From the NCBI GenBank assembly GCA_037349315.1, contig JBAIAC010000026.1, forward strand, positions 4,898,001-4,962,000: a stretch of 64,000 bases of DNA, given 5' to 3'. The translations under genes and the position numbers were made by a program. Position 1 is the first letter of the stretch; each line of letters begins with the position of its first letter. This DNA is from Chelydra serpentina. Its lineage: Eukaryota > Chordata > Testudines > Chelydridae. The notes under the pieces were generated by a model. The model saw only the letters and a list, made by a program, of their open reading frames with translations, searched no databases and was not told where the DNA came from. Below, one piece after another: positions 1-38,975 of the stretch.

Positions 1-260
1 CCAGCCAATGGCGGGCCGACCTCGAATGGAGACCCAATCGGAGCGACCCAGGGGGAGATCGCCCCGCCCCTTTTTCCCATTGGCCAGACACAGCCGCGGG
101 GCTCCCCCTCCCACCGGGGCTGCGCGAGATGCCCGCCCTGCTGAGGGGGGTCGGGCGCGCGCCCTGGCCCTTGGTTCAGTGTGCGCGCGCCTGTCCCAGG
201 GACCTCCCGAGGGGAGGGGCAGCAGCCCCCTCCCAGAGACTCTGGCTAGCCCTATATGGA
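1..260. promoter_or_regulatory. CpG/CCAAT-rich window edge
   Basis: CpG-rich sequence with CCAAT motifs in both orientations near 5, 33 and 78 and a GC box (CCCCGCCCC) near 61. This could be the edge of a promoter of a gene lying outside the window. No coding exon was recognised. Confidence 0.3.
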
Positions 261-329
261 TCCTATAGGCTCTTTACACCCTGGAGACCCACCCACCCTA
301 GCCCCTAAATAAGCACCCTATAGACACCA

Positions 330-680
330 TGAAGTCGGCCTATAGACTGTATGATATGATAACACTCTCCATTCCACTAGGGTGTCAGCAGGATATTAAA
401 CAGCAGCTACTAAAGTTAGATATTTTTAAATGGCAAGTCTGGATAATTTGTATCCAAGAGTTTTAAAAGATCTGGCTGAGGTGCGAAATGCATCATTCAT
501 GTTGCTTTCCAATAAGTCTCGGAAAACCAGGGAAGTTCCAAAAGACTGGAAGAAAACTAATGGTGTGCCAATATTTCAAAAGAGTAAATGGGACGAGGTA
601 ATTATAGGCCAGTTAGTCTGACACTGATCCCGGGCAATATAATGGAGCAGCAGCTGATACAGGACTCGATTCCCCCCTCC
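330..680 (+). mobile_element. Old CR1 LINE fragment (RT N-terminal part)
   Basis: A translated stretch near 430-620 (NLYPRVLKDLAEV, PKDWKKTN, IFQKSK) resembles the CR1 reverse-transcriptase lead-in (vPsdWk...PIfKKG...NYRPVSLT) with in-frame damage. Ends are approximate. Confidence 0.75.
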
Positions 681-863
681 CCCCGCCTTGCTTGCAACAC
701 AAAGGAAAGGCGGTGAAGCTCAAGACAACTTTCTGTCTGTAGCTACACACCTGAATCTGAGTGGGGCAGAAGAAACCACTGAAACCCTCCCCACTGGCTG
801 AGGCATAATTTCCCTCAAGCCTGATGCTGTGACTATGGGAGCAAGCTCATGGCCAACCCATTC

Positions 864-1040
864 GGGGGGAGGGATAGCTCAGTGGTTTGAGCAGTGGCCT
901 GCTAAACCCAGGGTTGTGAGTTCAATCTTTGAGGGGGCCATTTAGGGGTCTGGGGCAAAAATTGGGGATTGGTCCTGCTTTGAGCAGGGGGTTGGACTAG
1001 ATGACCTCCTAAGGTCCCTTCCAACCCTGAGATTCTATGA
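864..1040 (+). mobile_element. tRNA-derived SINE with CR1-like tail (turtle Pol III SINE)
   Basis: The head GGGATAGCTCAGTGG resembles Pol III box A and GAGTTCAATC resembles box B. The body continues to CTGGGGCAAAAATTGGGG, and the 3' half (from TTGGTCCTGCTTTGAGCAGG) equals the tail of the CR1 copies in this window, ending GATTCTATGA. This shared tail is the known basis for LINE-driven SINE mobilisation in turtles. Confidence 0.9.
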
Positions 1041-1855
1041 ACCCTCACTGGGAAAGCAGAGGCAGTGTTGAGCCCTGTGGTAGCTGAGCCCCCTGCTGAG
1101 CGTGGGGAGACACAGGCAGGGAAAGGCAAATGCCAAACATGGTTGTCCTGTCCACAGGTAAGAGAAGCCCCAGAGAAGGGTAAAGCAGCCAGAAGCCGTT
1201 GCTGGTAACGGTCACAGTGTGGTCATGGCCATGGTGGGTTCTCTTAACCAAGAGACCCTGAATCAGAGCCCACCCAGGGGTGGGGAGGACTCTGTCCTGG
1301 GGGTGAGGGCAACATGTTAACCCCAAAATGGGTTCCTTGAATACACACAGCCCTGGGGTTGGAACACAATTCCAGAGGGGGTCTGCCAATGTGAGGGGCA
1401 CCCTGCATCGCCACAGACATATGGCTGGGTTAAGACCTATCTTGCAGAGGGACAAATCTATACCGATTCCCCTCTCCCCGCACAAATGCTCAAGGGGTCA
1501 CTTCCGAATCCTACCCCAAGCAAGGGATAAGATAACACCCCAGGGTGCAGCCAAGATGGCTGACACATGCAGGAATGTGGGTTTACTGCCCTCCTCGCTC
1601 CCTGGCAGACGAGGGCAAGGAGGCAGTGGCAGGACTGCATCCCAGTTTCAAACCCAATGGTTTTGGGGTGGCAAAAGGATACGGGGCAGCATGAAAACTC
1701 CTCATGTACACCCTGCTGGTGCCATCTAACAGACCAGACATAAGGGGGGGGATGTGAAACTGCTCAGGATTGCGTATTGGAAGTCTGATTGATTAGAAAC
1801 TGCTGTAAGAATCATGAAAGTGCCTGGTAGGACAGCTACCAAGGGATCGGAAATA
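1041..1855. other. Unassigned non-genic sequence
   Basis: No exon, RNA or clear repeat boundary recognised; open frames here are short and give no family resemblance. Confidence 0.5.
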
Positions 1856-2172
1856 CAGTGTTTCCAACTCTCATAATTTTGTCATGTGTCTCATGATAAT
1901 TATTGTTTTCCTTAAAGCCCCAGCTCCTAGAGTCAAGTGAGGATGTGATGAGTTCAGCCGTCATTCTTCAAGAAAAAGTAAGTTTCTAGCCCTCGTGGCT
2001 GTATAGAGAAAGCTTCCAAATGTGACCCCAGTGCACCCTAAAGGCTCAAAAAGCAAAAGGCAAATAAAAAGAACACCCAATCTATTACTTTTACATAATC
2101 TCACAATTTTAAAGCCAATCTCATGATTTTTGGTGAGCCTGACTCATGATTTTTGAACATTTGGCAATACCA
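1856..2172. mobile_element. Nonautonomous DNA element with degenerate terminal inverted repeats
   Basis: Starts GTGTTTCCAACTCTCAT and ends in a roughly complementary ATGATTTTTGAACATTTGG...AATAC. Internal TCATGATTTT motifs recur in both orientations. This layout is that of a MITE or hAT-like element. No convincing target duplication was found, so the superfamily is uncertain. Confidence 0.5.
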
Positions 2173-2738
2173 GAAATAGGCTATGACATCTGTGAATAAT
2201 GTTCGTGTGTTCAACCTTCCCCAGATCACCGGTTAAAGTGACCCTGCTCAGTTCAGTCTTGAAGGGGGAAGAGAGATGACAAAGTGGGAATTTTCTGTAA
2301 TATTTTTATAAATACAATGTGTGCCTCAGTTTCTCTCTGTATGTTGCATTGCTACCCAGTGGGTGTTAAATGGCTAACGCTGCTCTTGGAACAGCACAGG
2401 AGGCAAGAGGTGTGAGTGTCACCTCGCTGGCTCTGGAATGAAGAGAGTCATTAAAGAACTGGCTCAATTTGACCCAAATCAACAGAGGTTCCAACAAGAC
2501 AGAGAGGACTGAATGATCAACACCTAACACAGGAAACCCAGCAGGTGGGACTTGGGAACTGAGCTGGAGAGAAGGGTGTCAGAAGGCTGGAATTGTGGTG
2601 GCCGTTTTGGAGGGATTCGGAAACAAGGACAGAGACTAGTACCAGAGATGAGTCCATCAAAGCTTGGCTGGCCATCATGGCTTAGCCAGTGTGGACTATG
2701 GCTTAATTTCTGCCTCTCTGAGCTAACCCCAGTGTGTT

Positions 2739-4105
2739 CATAGATTCATAGATTCTAGGGCTGGAAGGGACCTCGAGAGGTCATCGAGTCCAGCCCCCTG
2801 CCCTCATGGCAGGACCAAATACTGTCTAGACCATCCCTGATAGACATTTATCTAACCTACTCTTAAATATCTCCAGAGATGGAGATTCCACAACCTCCCT
2901 GGGCAGTTTATTCCAGTGTTTAACCACCCTGACAGTTAGGAACTTTTTCCTAATGTCCAACCTAAACCTCCCTTGCTGCAGTTTAAGCCCATTGCTTCTT
3001 GTTCTATCCTTAGAGGCTAAGATGAACAAGTTTTCTCCCTCCTCCTTATGACACCCTTTTAGATACCTGAAGACTGCTATCATGTCCCCTCTCAATCTTC
3101 TCTTTTCCAAATTAAACAAACCCAGTTCCTTCAGCCTTCCTTCATAGGTCATGTTCTCTAGACCCTTAATCATTCTTGTTGCTCTTCTCTGGACCCTCTC
3201 CAATTTCGCCACATCTTTCTTGAAATGCGGTGCCCAGAACTGGACACAATACTCCAGTTGAGGCCTAACCAGCGCAGAGTAGAGCGGAAGAATGACTTCT
3301 CGTGTCTTGCTCACAACACACCTGTTAATGCAGCCCAGAATCAAGTTTGCTTTTTTTGCAACAGCATCACACTGTTGACTCATATTTAGCTTGTGGTCCA
3401 CTATAACCCCTAGATCCCTTTCTGCCGTACTTCTTCCTAGACAGTCTCCTCCCATTCTGTATGTGTGAAACTGATTGTTCCTACCTAAGTGGAGCACTTT
3501 GCATTTGTCCTTATTAAACTTCATCCTGTTTACCTCTGACCATTTCTCCAATTTGTCCAGATCATTTTGAATTATGACCCTATCCTCCAAAGCAGTTGCA
3601 ATCCCTCTCAGTTTGGTATCATCTGCAAACTTAATAAGCGTACTTTCTATGCCAATATCCAAGTCGTTGATGAAGATATTGAACAGAGCCGGTCCCAAAA
3701 CAGACCCTTGCGGAACCCCACTCGTTATACCTTTCCAGCAGGATTGGGAACCATTAATAACTACTCTCTGAGTACGGTTATCCAGCCAGTTGCGCACCCA
3801 CCTTATAGTAGCCCCATCTAAGTTGTATTTCCCTAGTTTATTGATAAGAATATCATGCGAGACCGTATCAAATGCCTTACTAAAGTCTAGGTATACCACA
3901 TCCACCGCTTCTCCCTTATCCACAAGACTCGTTATCCTATCAAAGAAAGCTATCAGATTGGTTTGACATGATTTGTTCTTTACAAATCCATGCTGGTTAT
4001 TCCCTATCACCTTACCACCTTCCAAGTGTTTGCAGATGATTTCCTTAATTACTTGCTCCATTATTTTCCCTGGCACAGAAGTTAAACTAACTGGTCTGTA
4101 GTTCA
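2739..4105 (-). mobile_element. CR1 LINE, 3' part with near-open RT frame
   Basis: The minus-strand frame is open from about 4105 to the element's stop at 2826. It carries the RT motifs [36 protein letters not shown] and the catalytic FADDTK, then [11 protein letters not shown] and the CR1 terminus [20 protein letters not shown]. The 3' end at 2739 has repeated GATTCATA-type tail units. 5'-truncated, as is usual; the endonuclease domain is missing. It is the longest open retrotransposon frame in the window. The open frame continues past 4105 into non-CR1 sequence by chance. Confidence 0.93.
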
Positions 4106-4748
4106 GTGCGTTCTGTAGCCAGGTGACCAGTCGATGGTACCGTGGTTTGGAGAGGCTGCCTGTGTCGCTGTGAATACTCACTGAGAGCACTGCGCCCTGA
4201 CGGGGGACAGCACGGACCTCCCGCAGGAGTCTGGCTGGGCTGGATTCGGTGCAGAGAGCCACCAAGAGAGACGGGGTCACTGGTGCCGACTGCCCAGCCT
4301 CAGAGTCTTGGAGGTCACAGGCCTGCCCTGGTGGAACAGTGTGGGACCTTGGGCCCAGCCCACTACAGGGGCACTCCCAGGAGACTGGTTACAGGCTGGG
4401 GCACAGACCAGACCCTGGAAACGCATGACAGGGTATGCTAAGGAGCTTGGCTGAAGCTAGAAAACCAATTTTCCCCAACCCTGTAAGAGGGGGCTTGCAT
4501 GTGAAGAGTGGAAGACTCCCCAGCCCAGAAGAAAGCCCCTAAGGTATTGATGCTGGACCTTAAAACCCACAATGTTTGGAGTGGGTCAGGGGAAGAGTCA
4601 CAGCTGCACAGGGAGTTCTGGGCAGGAGAGAGAAAGAGCCGGGCAGGCTCATAGCAGTGGGAGACCAGTTTAGCTGTGGGACCCACAAAGGTCAGAGCAC
4701 GCTGACCTGCAGGGGGAGCCAACACTCCATGGTTCGGAAGACAAGCCT
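4106..4748. other. Unassigned repeat-like spacer between CR1 and PLE
   Basis: GC-balanced sequence without recognised exons. Stretches such as the one near 4190-4230 look LTR-like, but I cannot define ends. Confidence 0.35.
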
Positions 4749-7489
4749 TGCACTCCTTTCCAAATGCAAACATATGGACATCATACCAAAAGGACTAAAG
4801 GTAAAAAATCCATTACACTCTACATACCACACAGACTATGCTGAGAGATTGTGCCACCCACTCTCAAAGAAACTGTGGAACCACCTGATCAACATCCTAT
4901 ACAGCAAACAGGGGAAGATCAAGAATGAGCTCTCAAAACTGGAGACTCTCATAAAAAACCAACCTTCTACACAAACTTCCTCGTGGCTGGACTTTACAAA
5001 AACTAGACAAGTCATTTACACACATACTTTGCTTCTCTACAGAGGAAAAAGGACACTAAACTATCTAAACTCCTACATGCCACAAGGGGCCACAACAGTG
5101 GTTCCCTTAACTCACCCAACAATATTGTTAATCTATCCAGCTATAATCTTAGCCTGGAAGAAGAGTCTGTCCTATCTCGGGGCCTCTCCTTCTGCCCCAT
5201 CACCCCCACAAACCTAGAATCCTACTTTCGATGTCTCCTCCTGAAGGTTGAAACAACAGACTGGACTTCTACACAGAGTGCTTCCGCCGATGTGCTCGGG
5301 CTGAAATTGTGGAAAAGCAGCATCAGAAGCAACTCTGACATCACAATCAAAAAGGCTGACAAAGGAGCTGCTGTCGTCATCATGAATAGGTCGGAATATG
5401 AACGAGAGGCTTCTTGCTAGGCAACTCTCTGACACCATATTCTACAGGCCATTACCCTCTGATTCCACTGAGGGCTACCAAAAGAAACTACACCATCTGC
5501 TCAAGAAACTCCCTGAAGAAGCAAAGGAAAAAAGCTATCCAGACACACTCCTAGAGCCCCGACCAGGAGCATTCTATCTGCTACCCAAGATCCATATACC
5601 TGGGAATCCTGGACGCCCCATCATCTCAGGCATTGATACCCTGATAGCAGGATTGTCTGGCTATGTAGACTCTCTCCTCAGGCCCTACACTCCCCGCACT
5701 CCCAGTTATCTTCGAGATACCACTGACTTCCTGAGGAAACTACAGTCCGTTGCTGATCTTCCAGAAAACACCATCCTAGCCACTATGGATGTAGAAGCTC
5801 TCTACACCAACATTCCACACAAAGATGGACTACAAGCCGTCAGGAACAGTATCCCCGATAACGGCAAACCTAGTGGTTGACCTTTGTGACTTTGTCCTCA
5901 CCCACAACTATTTCAGATTTGGGGACAATTTATACCTTCAAGTCAGCGGGACTGCTATGGGTACCCGCATGGCCCCACAGTATGCCAACATTTTTATGGC
6001 TGACTTAGAACAATGCTTCCTCAGCTCTCGTCCCTTAACTCCCCTACTTTACTTGCACTACATTGATGACATCTTCATCATCTGGACCCATGGGAAGGAG
6101 GCCCTTGAGGAATTCCACCAGGATTTCAACAATTTCCACCCCACCATCAACCTCAGCCTGGACCAGTCCACACAAGAGATCCACTTCCAAGACACTACAG
6201 TGCAAATAAGCGATGGTCACATAAACACCATCCTATACTGGAAACCTACTGACTGCTAAACTTACATACATGCCTCCAGCTTTCATCCAGACCACATCAC
6301 ACGATCCATTGTCTACAGGCAAGCTCTAAGATACAACCACATTTGCTCCAATCCCTCAGACAGAGACAAACACCTACAGGATCTCTATCAAGCTTTCTTA
6401 AACTACAGGACCCACCTGGTGAAGTGAAGAAACAGATTGACAGAGCAAGAAGAGTACCCAGAAGTCACCTACTACAGGACAGGCCCAACAAAGAAAGTAA
6501 CAGAACGCCACTAGCCGTCACCTACAGCCCCCAGCTAAAACCTCTCCAGTGCATCATCATGGATCTACAACCTATCCTGAAGGATGATCCCTCACTCTCA
6601 CAGACCTTGGGAGACAGGCCAGTCCTCACTTACAGACAGCCCCCAACCTAAAGCAAATACTCACCAGCAACTAGACACCACACAACAAAAACACTAACCC
6701 AGGAACCAGTTCCTGCAACAGACCGCATTGTCAACTCTGTCCGCATATCTATTCAAGGGACACCATCATAGGACCTAACCACATCAGCTACATCATCAGG
6801 GGCTTGTTCACCTGCACATCTACCAATGTGATATATACCATCATGTGCCAGCAATGCCCCTCCGCCATGTACATTGGCCAAACCGGACAGTCTCTGTGCA
6901 AAAGAATAAATGGACACAAATCAGACATCAAGAATTATAACATTCAAAAACCAGTAGGAGAACACTTCAATCTCCCTGGACACTCAATAACAGACTTAAA
7001 AGTGGCCATTCTTCAACAAAAAAACCTTTAAAACAGACTCTAAAGAGAAACTGCAGAACTGGAATTAATTTGCAAACTGGACACCATCAAATTAGGCCTG
7101 AATAAAGACTGTGAGTGGCTGGGTCACTACAAAAAGTAATTTCCCCCGCTGATACTCACACCTTCTTGTCAACTGTTTGAAACGAGCCACCTTGATTACA
7201 TTGGCCTCATTAGTTTTCACCCCTTCTTGTCAACTGTTGAGAATAGCCCACTTCCACCTTAATTGAATTGGCTCATTAGCACTGGCCCCCCACTTGGTAA
7301 GGCAACTCCCATCTTTTCATGCGCTGTGTATTTATACCTCTCTACTGTATGTTCCACTCTATGCATCTGATGAAGTGGGTTCTAGCCCACGAAAACTTAT
7401 GCCCAAATAAATGTGTTAGTCTCTAAGGTGCCACAAGGACTCCTTGTTGTTTTTGCTGATACAGACTAACACAGCTACCCCTCTGAAAT
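4749..7489 (+). mobile_element. Penelope-like retroelement (PLE), decayed, RT plus GIY-YIG
   Basis: The plus strand encodes, in several frames, an N-terminal region (about 4790-5210), RT motifs FYLLPKIHIPGNPGRP (5570-5620), LATMDVEALYTNIPH (5776-5820), SGTAMGTRMAPQYANIFMAD (5945-6004) and the catalytic YIDD (6059-6070), then a GIY-YIG endonuclease region (about 6800-7010) with YTIMC, MYIGQTGQSLCKRINGH and GEHFNLPGH. RT followed by GIY-YIG is the PLE architecture. Frameshifts lie near 5210, 5415 and 5865, and stops at 5215, 5878 and 6257, so it is dead. The 3' end (7360-7489) holds a hammerhead-like core and the tail AGACTAACACAGCTACC. Confidence 0.9.
7361..7400 (+). ncRNA. Hammerhead-ribozyme-like motif in the PLE 3' end
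   Basis: CTGATGA (7367-7373), stem GTGGG/CCCAC (7375-7379 with 7386-7390, loop TTCTAG), then GAAA (7391-7394) reproduce the order of the hammerhead core. PLEs of other eukaryotes are known to carry hammerhead motifs. One extra A lies between the core and stem II, and a clear stem III and cleavage site were not found by eye, so activity is doubtful. Confidence 0.5.
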
Positions 7490-7552
7490 CCATGGAGGTT
7501 TAGTGTTTTTGTATAGACCTGTGCATTTCATGTGCGATTTAGTAAAGAGCAA

Positions 7553-8190
7553 TGGTGAGGGGGTGCTAAGTCAGAGGATCTGCACCCCAAGAGGGCGGAG
7601 CACCTGGCTGCGGCCATGGAGGAGCTGAGGTGGGCAGGGTGGTACTGGGGCAGTATGAATGTTGCCGAAGCCAAAGAGAGATTACAAGATACTCCTGAAG
7701 GTACTGTCTTGGTTAGAGACAGCTCCCATTTGAAATACCTACTGACTATCTCGTTAAAAACATCAGCTGGACCAACCAATCTGCATATCGAGTATCAAGA
7801 CCGCATCATATGTGTCAGATCTCGGCTTAAACAATTTGATAGTGTGGTCCATCTGATTGAATACTACGTTCTTACATGCAAGGATAGAAAATCTGGCCTG
7901 AAACTCCATTAAATGGAACAGTGCATCTTTATTTGAACAAACCTCTCTGTACTTCAACTTCATCTCTGCAACATCGCTGTAGAATAACTATAAACATGTG
8001 CAAATAAGATCTTGGAACTGCCTTTACCAACAAGATTAAAAGAGTACTTGAAAGAGTATCAATACCAGGTATAAATAGCTTTTCTAAATATGTCTCACCT
8101 AGAGTAACTTTGAATGCAACTATTAAAATCAGCCAAAGAACTGAGTATCCAGCTGTACAATTCAGCATGGAATTTATTATCAAAATAGGG
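7553..8190 (+). pseudogene. SOCS2 (retrocopy): SOCS2 retrocopy (processed pseudogene)
   Basis: Without introns, it encodes the SOCS2 SH2 domain (WAGWYWGSMNVAEAKERL, VRDSSH, YLLTIS, KTSAGPTNLHIEYQD, IICVRSRLKQFDSVVHLIEYY) and, after a frameshift near 7905, the SOCS box (SLQH, PLPTRLKEYLKEYQYQV) with stop at 8072-8074 and some 3' UTR. A run of about seven codons is lost after EYQD. An upstream Ala/Glu-rich segment (HLAAAMEEL) is frame-compatible, but a stop lies before it. SOCS2 genes split this region by an intron, so its absence marks retrotransposition. It faces LCAT from beyond the LCAT stop. No poly(A) tail was seen. It cannot make full-length SOCS2. Confidence 0.88.
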
Positions 8191-8229
8191 TCAGTCTATT
8201 GGCCGGGTGGGGGGGGGGGGGAGGTTTGG

Positions 8230-8547
8230 ATTTAAAATGCCTCCAAATAAGGTTCCGCGCAGAGCCTTCCCAAATCATATTTTTGATGGGAGTGGAAGGG
8301 GTGAGGCTGCAGTCTCTGAGCGGCCGGCGGCGTAAGATCAGCATTTTAATTTATTTTAAATGAAGCTTCTTAAACATTTTGAAAACCTTGTTTACTTTAC
8401 ATACAACAATAGTTTAGTTCTGTAATATAGAGTTATAGACAGAGACCTTCTAAAAACGTTAAAATGTATCACCGGCACGCGAAACCTTAAATTACAGTGA
8501 ATAAATGAAGACTCGGCCCACCACTTCTGAAAGGTTGCCGACCCCTG
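8230..8547. mobile_element. hAT-like element terminus
   Basis: The right end AAAGGTTGCCGACCCCTG is the complement of CAGGGGTCGGCAACC, the end of Charlie/Zaphod-like hAT elements. The left end is not visible, so it is partial or rearranged. A poly-G run lies just before it (8208-8221). Confidence 0.6.
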
Positions 8548-8577
8548 ACCTAGAGATTAATGAGTCTCCTACAGCCT

Positions 8578-8690
8578 TAGCTAAGAGCCAGGTGGCTTTT
8601 AGCTCATGCAGTAGAGGCTCATACACTAAACTTCAAGGGTCCCAGGTTCAATTCCTCCTGCTAGCAACTGGGGTCCGTTGGCAGTACACT
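8578..8690 (+). mobile_element. tRNA-derived SINE-like fragment
   Basis: Box A-like (TAGCTCATGCAGTAGAGGC) and box B-like (GGTTCAATTCC) motifs about 40 nt apart. Not one of the CR1-tailed SINEs; family uncertain. It lies downstream of the LCAT stop, perhaps in its 3' UTR. Confidence 0.45.
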
Positions 8691-8934
8691 AGCAGGCCAG
8701 TGATGGCAGTGTCATGGTGACACCTGCCAGCGTGATGGAATTAGCTGGCAATGTAGTTAATTACCCATCTGCTTATATGCAGGTAACAAGCCTCTAATGT
8801 GTAATTAATCGCCATTCACAATACAAAAGCCAGTCATAGCAGGAGTGGGTGCTGCTTTGCCCTCTGCAGGCACTCAGATTTGAACCCTTTGCTGGAGGGC
8901 AGCCGGTCGGGAGCAAAGCTGACCCCCGCTGCCT

Positions 8935-37286
<28,352 letters not shown>

Positions 37287-37320
37287 GGCAGGTCCAGCTT
37301 CTGCACCGCGGAGCAAACAG

Positions 37321-37331
37321 CCTTTTATTTG
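37321..37331 (-). promoter_or_regulatory. Possible TATA-like element of the LCAT promoter
   Basis: On the minus strand the sequence reads CAAATAAAAGG, about 37 nt upstream of the LCAT ATG, in otherwise GC-rich DNA. If it is a TATA box, the transcript would have a very short 5' UTR. Position and AT content are the only evidence. Confidence 0.35.
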
Positions 37332-38883
37332 ATCAGCGCACCAGGTCGGGCCGGGAGGGGGGAGGGGAGAGCCGCAGGGGGCGGCTGGGAGGGGGAGGGC
37401 TGCGCTGCACACACCGGTCCCAGTCTCCCGCTGCAGCCAAGGGCTCTCGGCTCGCCGGGAAAGCAGCCCTCGGCCTCCCAAAAGCAGAGACACCCAGAGT
37501 GGGCGCCCACGTCCCCCCGAACTGTGTCCCCCCACCGAGTGCTGGGGCCAGCGCCCCTGCCCTGGCCAGCCCCGCCACAGGCCATGTGAACACAGCGACT
37601 GCAGGCTGGCACTACCGAGCGGAGCCCTGCGTTACCCCATGGGGCAGGGCGCTGGGGCAGCAGGGATCCGGCCCTGCACAGCGCTGGTGTCTCTGGGCCC
37701 CGGGTCACTCCCCTGGGCCCCAGCCTGCGGCCTTCGCACTAACTTGTCCCACACAGGCCAGGTTCTCCGCTGTTCTGCAACACAGCAGCCAGACCACGCT
37801 GCTACTGTCCATGGGGGGCAGGCCCTACGGCCCCCCCCACACGTCTTCTACAGCTCCCTTCTACACACACACACAGACACACAAACACACGAGTCTTCTA
37901 CACCTCCCTTCTACACACACACACACTCACACACACACACAAGATGGATGTTTTTCATTTTGGTCTACATTTTCTGTACATTTTTTGGATTAAAAATTTG
38001 GACACATGAGAGTTTGAAATAATTTAGCGTTAGTGGGGCAAACCCACTTTTGTTCCCTTGTTAATGTTTTCCCCCATCCCACAGCGGTGAGGGGAGTAAA
38101 GAACAGAGACGGGGGGGCTGGCCCCACCCCCCAAAACAAAATAATTCAAACCCAGAAAATAGCACCGACACGAAGGATTTGCACAAACGTTTGCATTTGG
38201 GCCGGAACGGTGTTTGCTGCTGAACTCCGGTCCCTCGGGAACTGCTTGACGAGCACCAGTCCTGAGCAGTGAGCAGCAGGCTGGGAGTTGCTGGAGCCAC
38301 CAGTAGGTTATGCCTGAATGGCAGGTGTACGGTTTCTCGGCTGTGCATATACATCACAATAGCTTTCGCCTGGAGTGGCTCCGCGCAGTCACATGCAAAA
38401 AAACCCCAACCCATCCCTCCCATGGAGTTGGCATTTCCAGGGCCCAGCCCTTGCTCCTCCTTCCCTTCCAGACCAGGAGAGTGCAATTCCCAGGACACCA
38501 GCTGGCAAATCACAGCCTGCAGAGCAAAGGTGACCCTCACATAACCTTAACTCTGCCCTGGGCAGCCCTGCCCTGGGGAGTCCCTCAGGGACGTCTCAGT
38601 ACTGAGGGCCCCAAGGGGGAGCGGCACGCTCTGGTCACCATCAGGCTGTGGCTTCGTTCCCGTTGGACTTACATAATGGGTCAGTAAAGCCGCCTGAGTG
38701 GCTATCCCGCGGCACACCCTGCTGGCGGACTGAGCGCTCGTGAGTGATGGGATCGGGAACGGGCTCTTGGTGCCAGACCCGAGATCTCCACTGGGGCAAC
38801 CCTGGATGGATCTGGCCACAGGTTCTCCCCTCCCTCGGTGCAAAGAGCAGGGTTTGAGGAAGTTGAGATTTAAAACGCAGCTC
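37332..38883. other. LCAT upstream region with CA microsatellite
   Basis: CpG-rich up to about 37650, then ACAC runs at 37862-37890 and 37912-37941 (broken CA repeat). No exon recognised. Confidence 0.6.
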
Positions 38884-38975
38884 CGCTTCTCATAGAGTCC
38901 TGGGCCAGGAGGGACCATTGTGATCATCAAGTCATCTGACGCCCTGCGGAACTACGGCCTTGCCCCCAACCGGAG
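38884..38975 (-). mobile_element. Old CR1 3' end fragment
   Basis: CATAGAGTCCTGGGCCAGGA, then GGGACCATTGTGATCATC and a CTGACGCCCTGC phrase match the 3' tail of the older CR1 at 16853 in reverse orientation. Short. Confidence 0.65.

Noticed and set aside
864..1040. tRNA gene
   Set aside because: The acceptor and T arms do not pair and the sequence continues into a CR1-type tail; it is a SINE head.
2826..4280. Host gene with a reverse-transcriptase domain
   Set aside because: A CR1 copy with its 3' tail at 2739; the frame beyond 4105 is not related sequence.
7553..8190. Functional intronless SOCS2 gene
   Set aside because: An internal codon loss, frameshifts and stops break the SH2 and SOCS-box frame.
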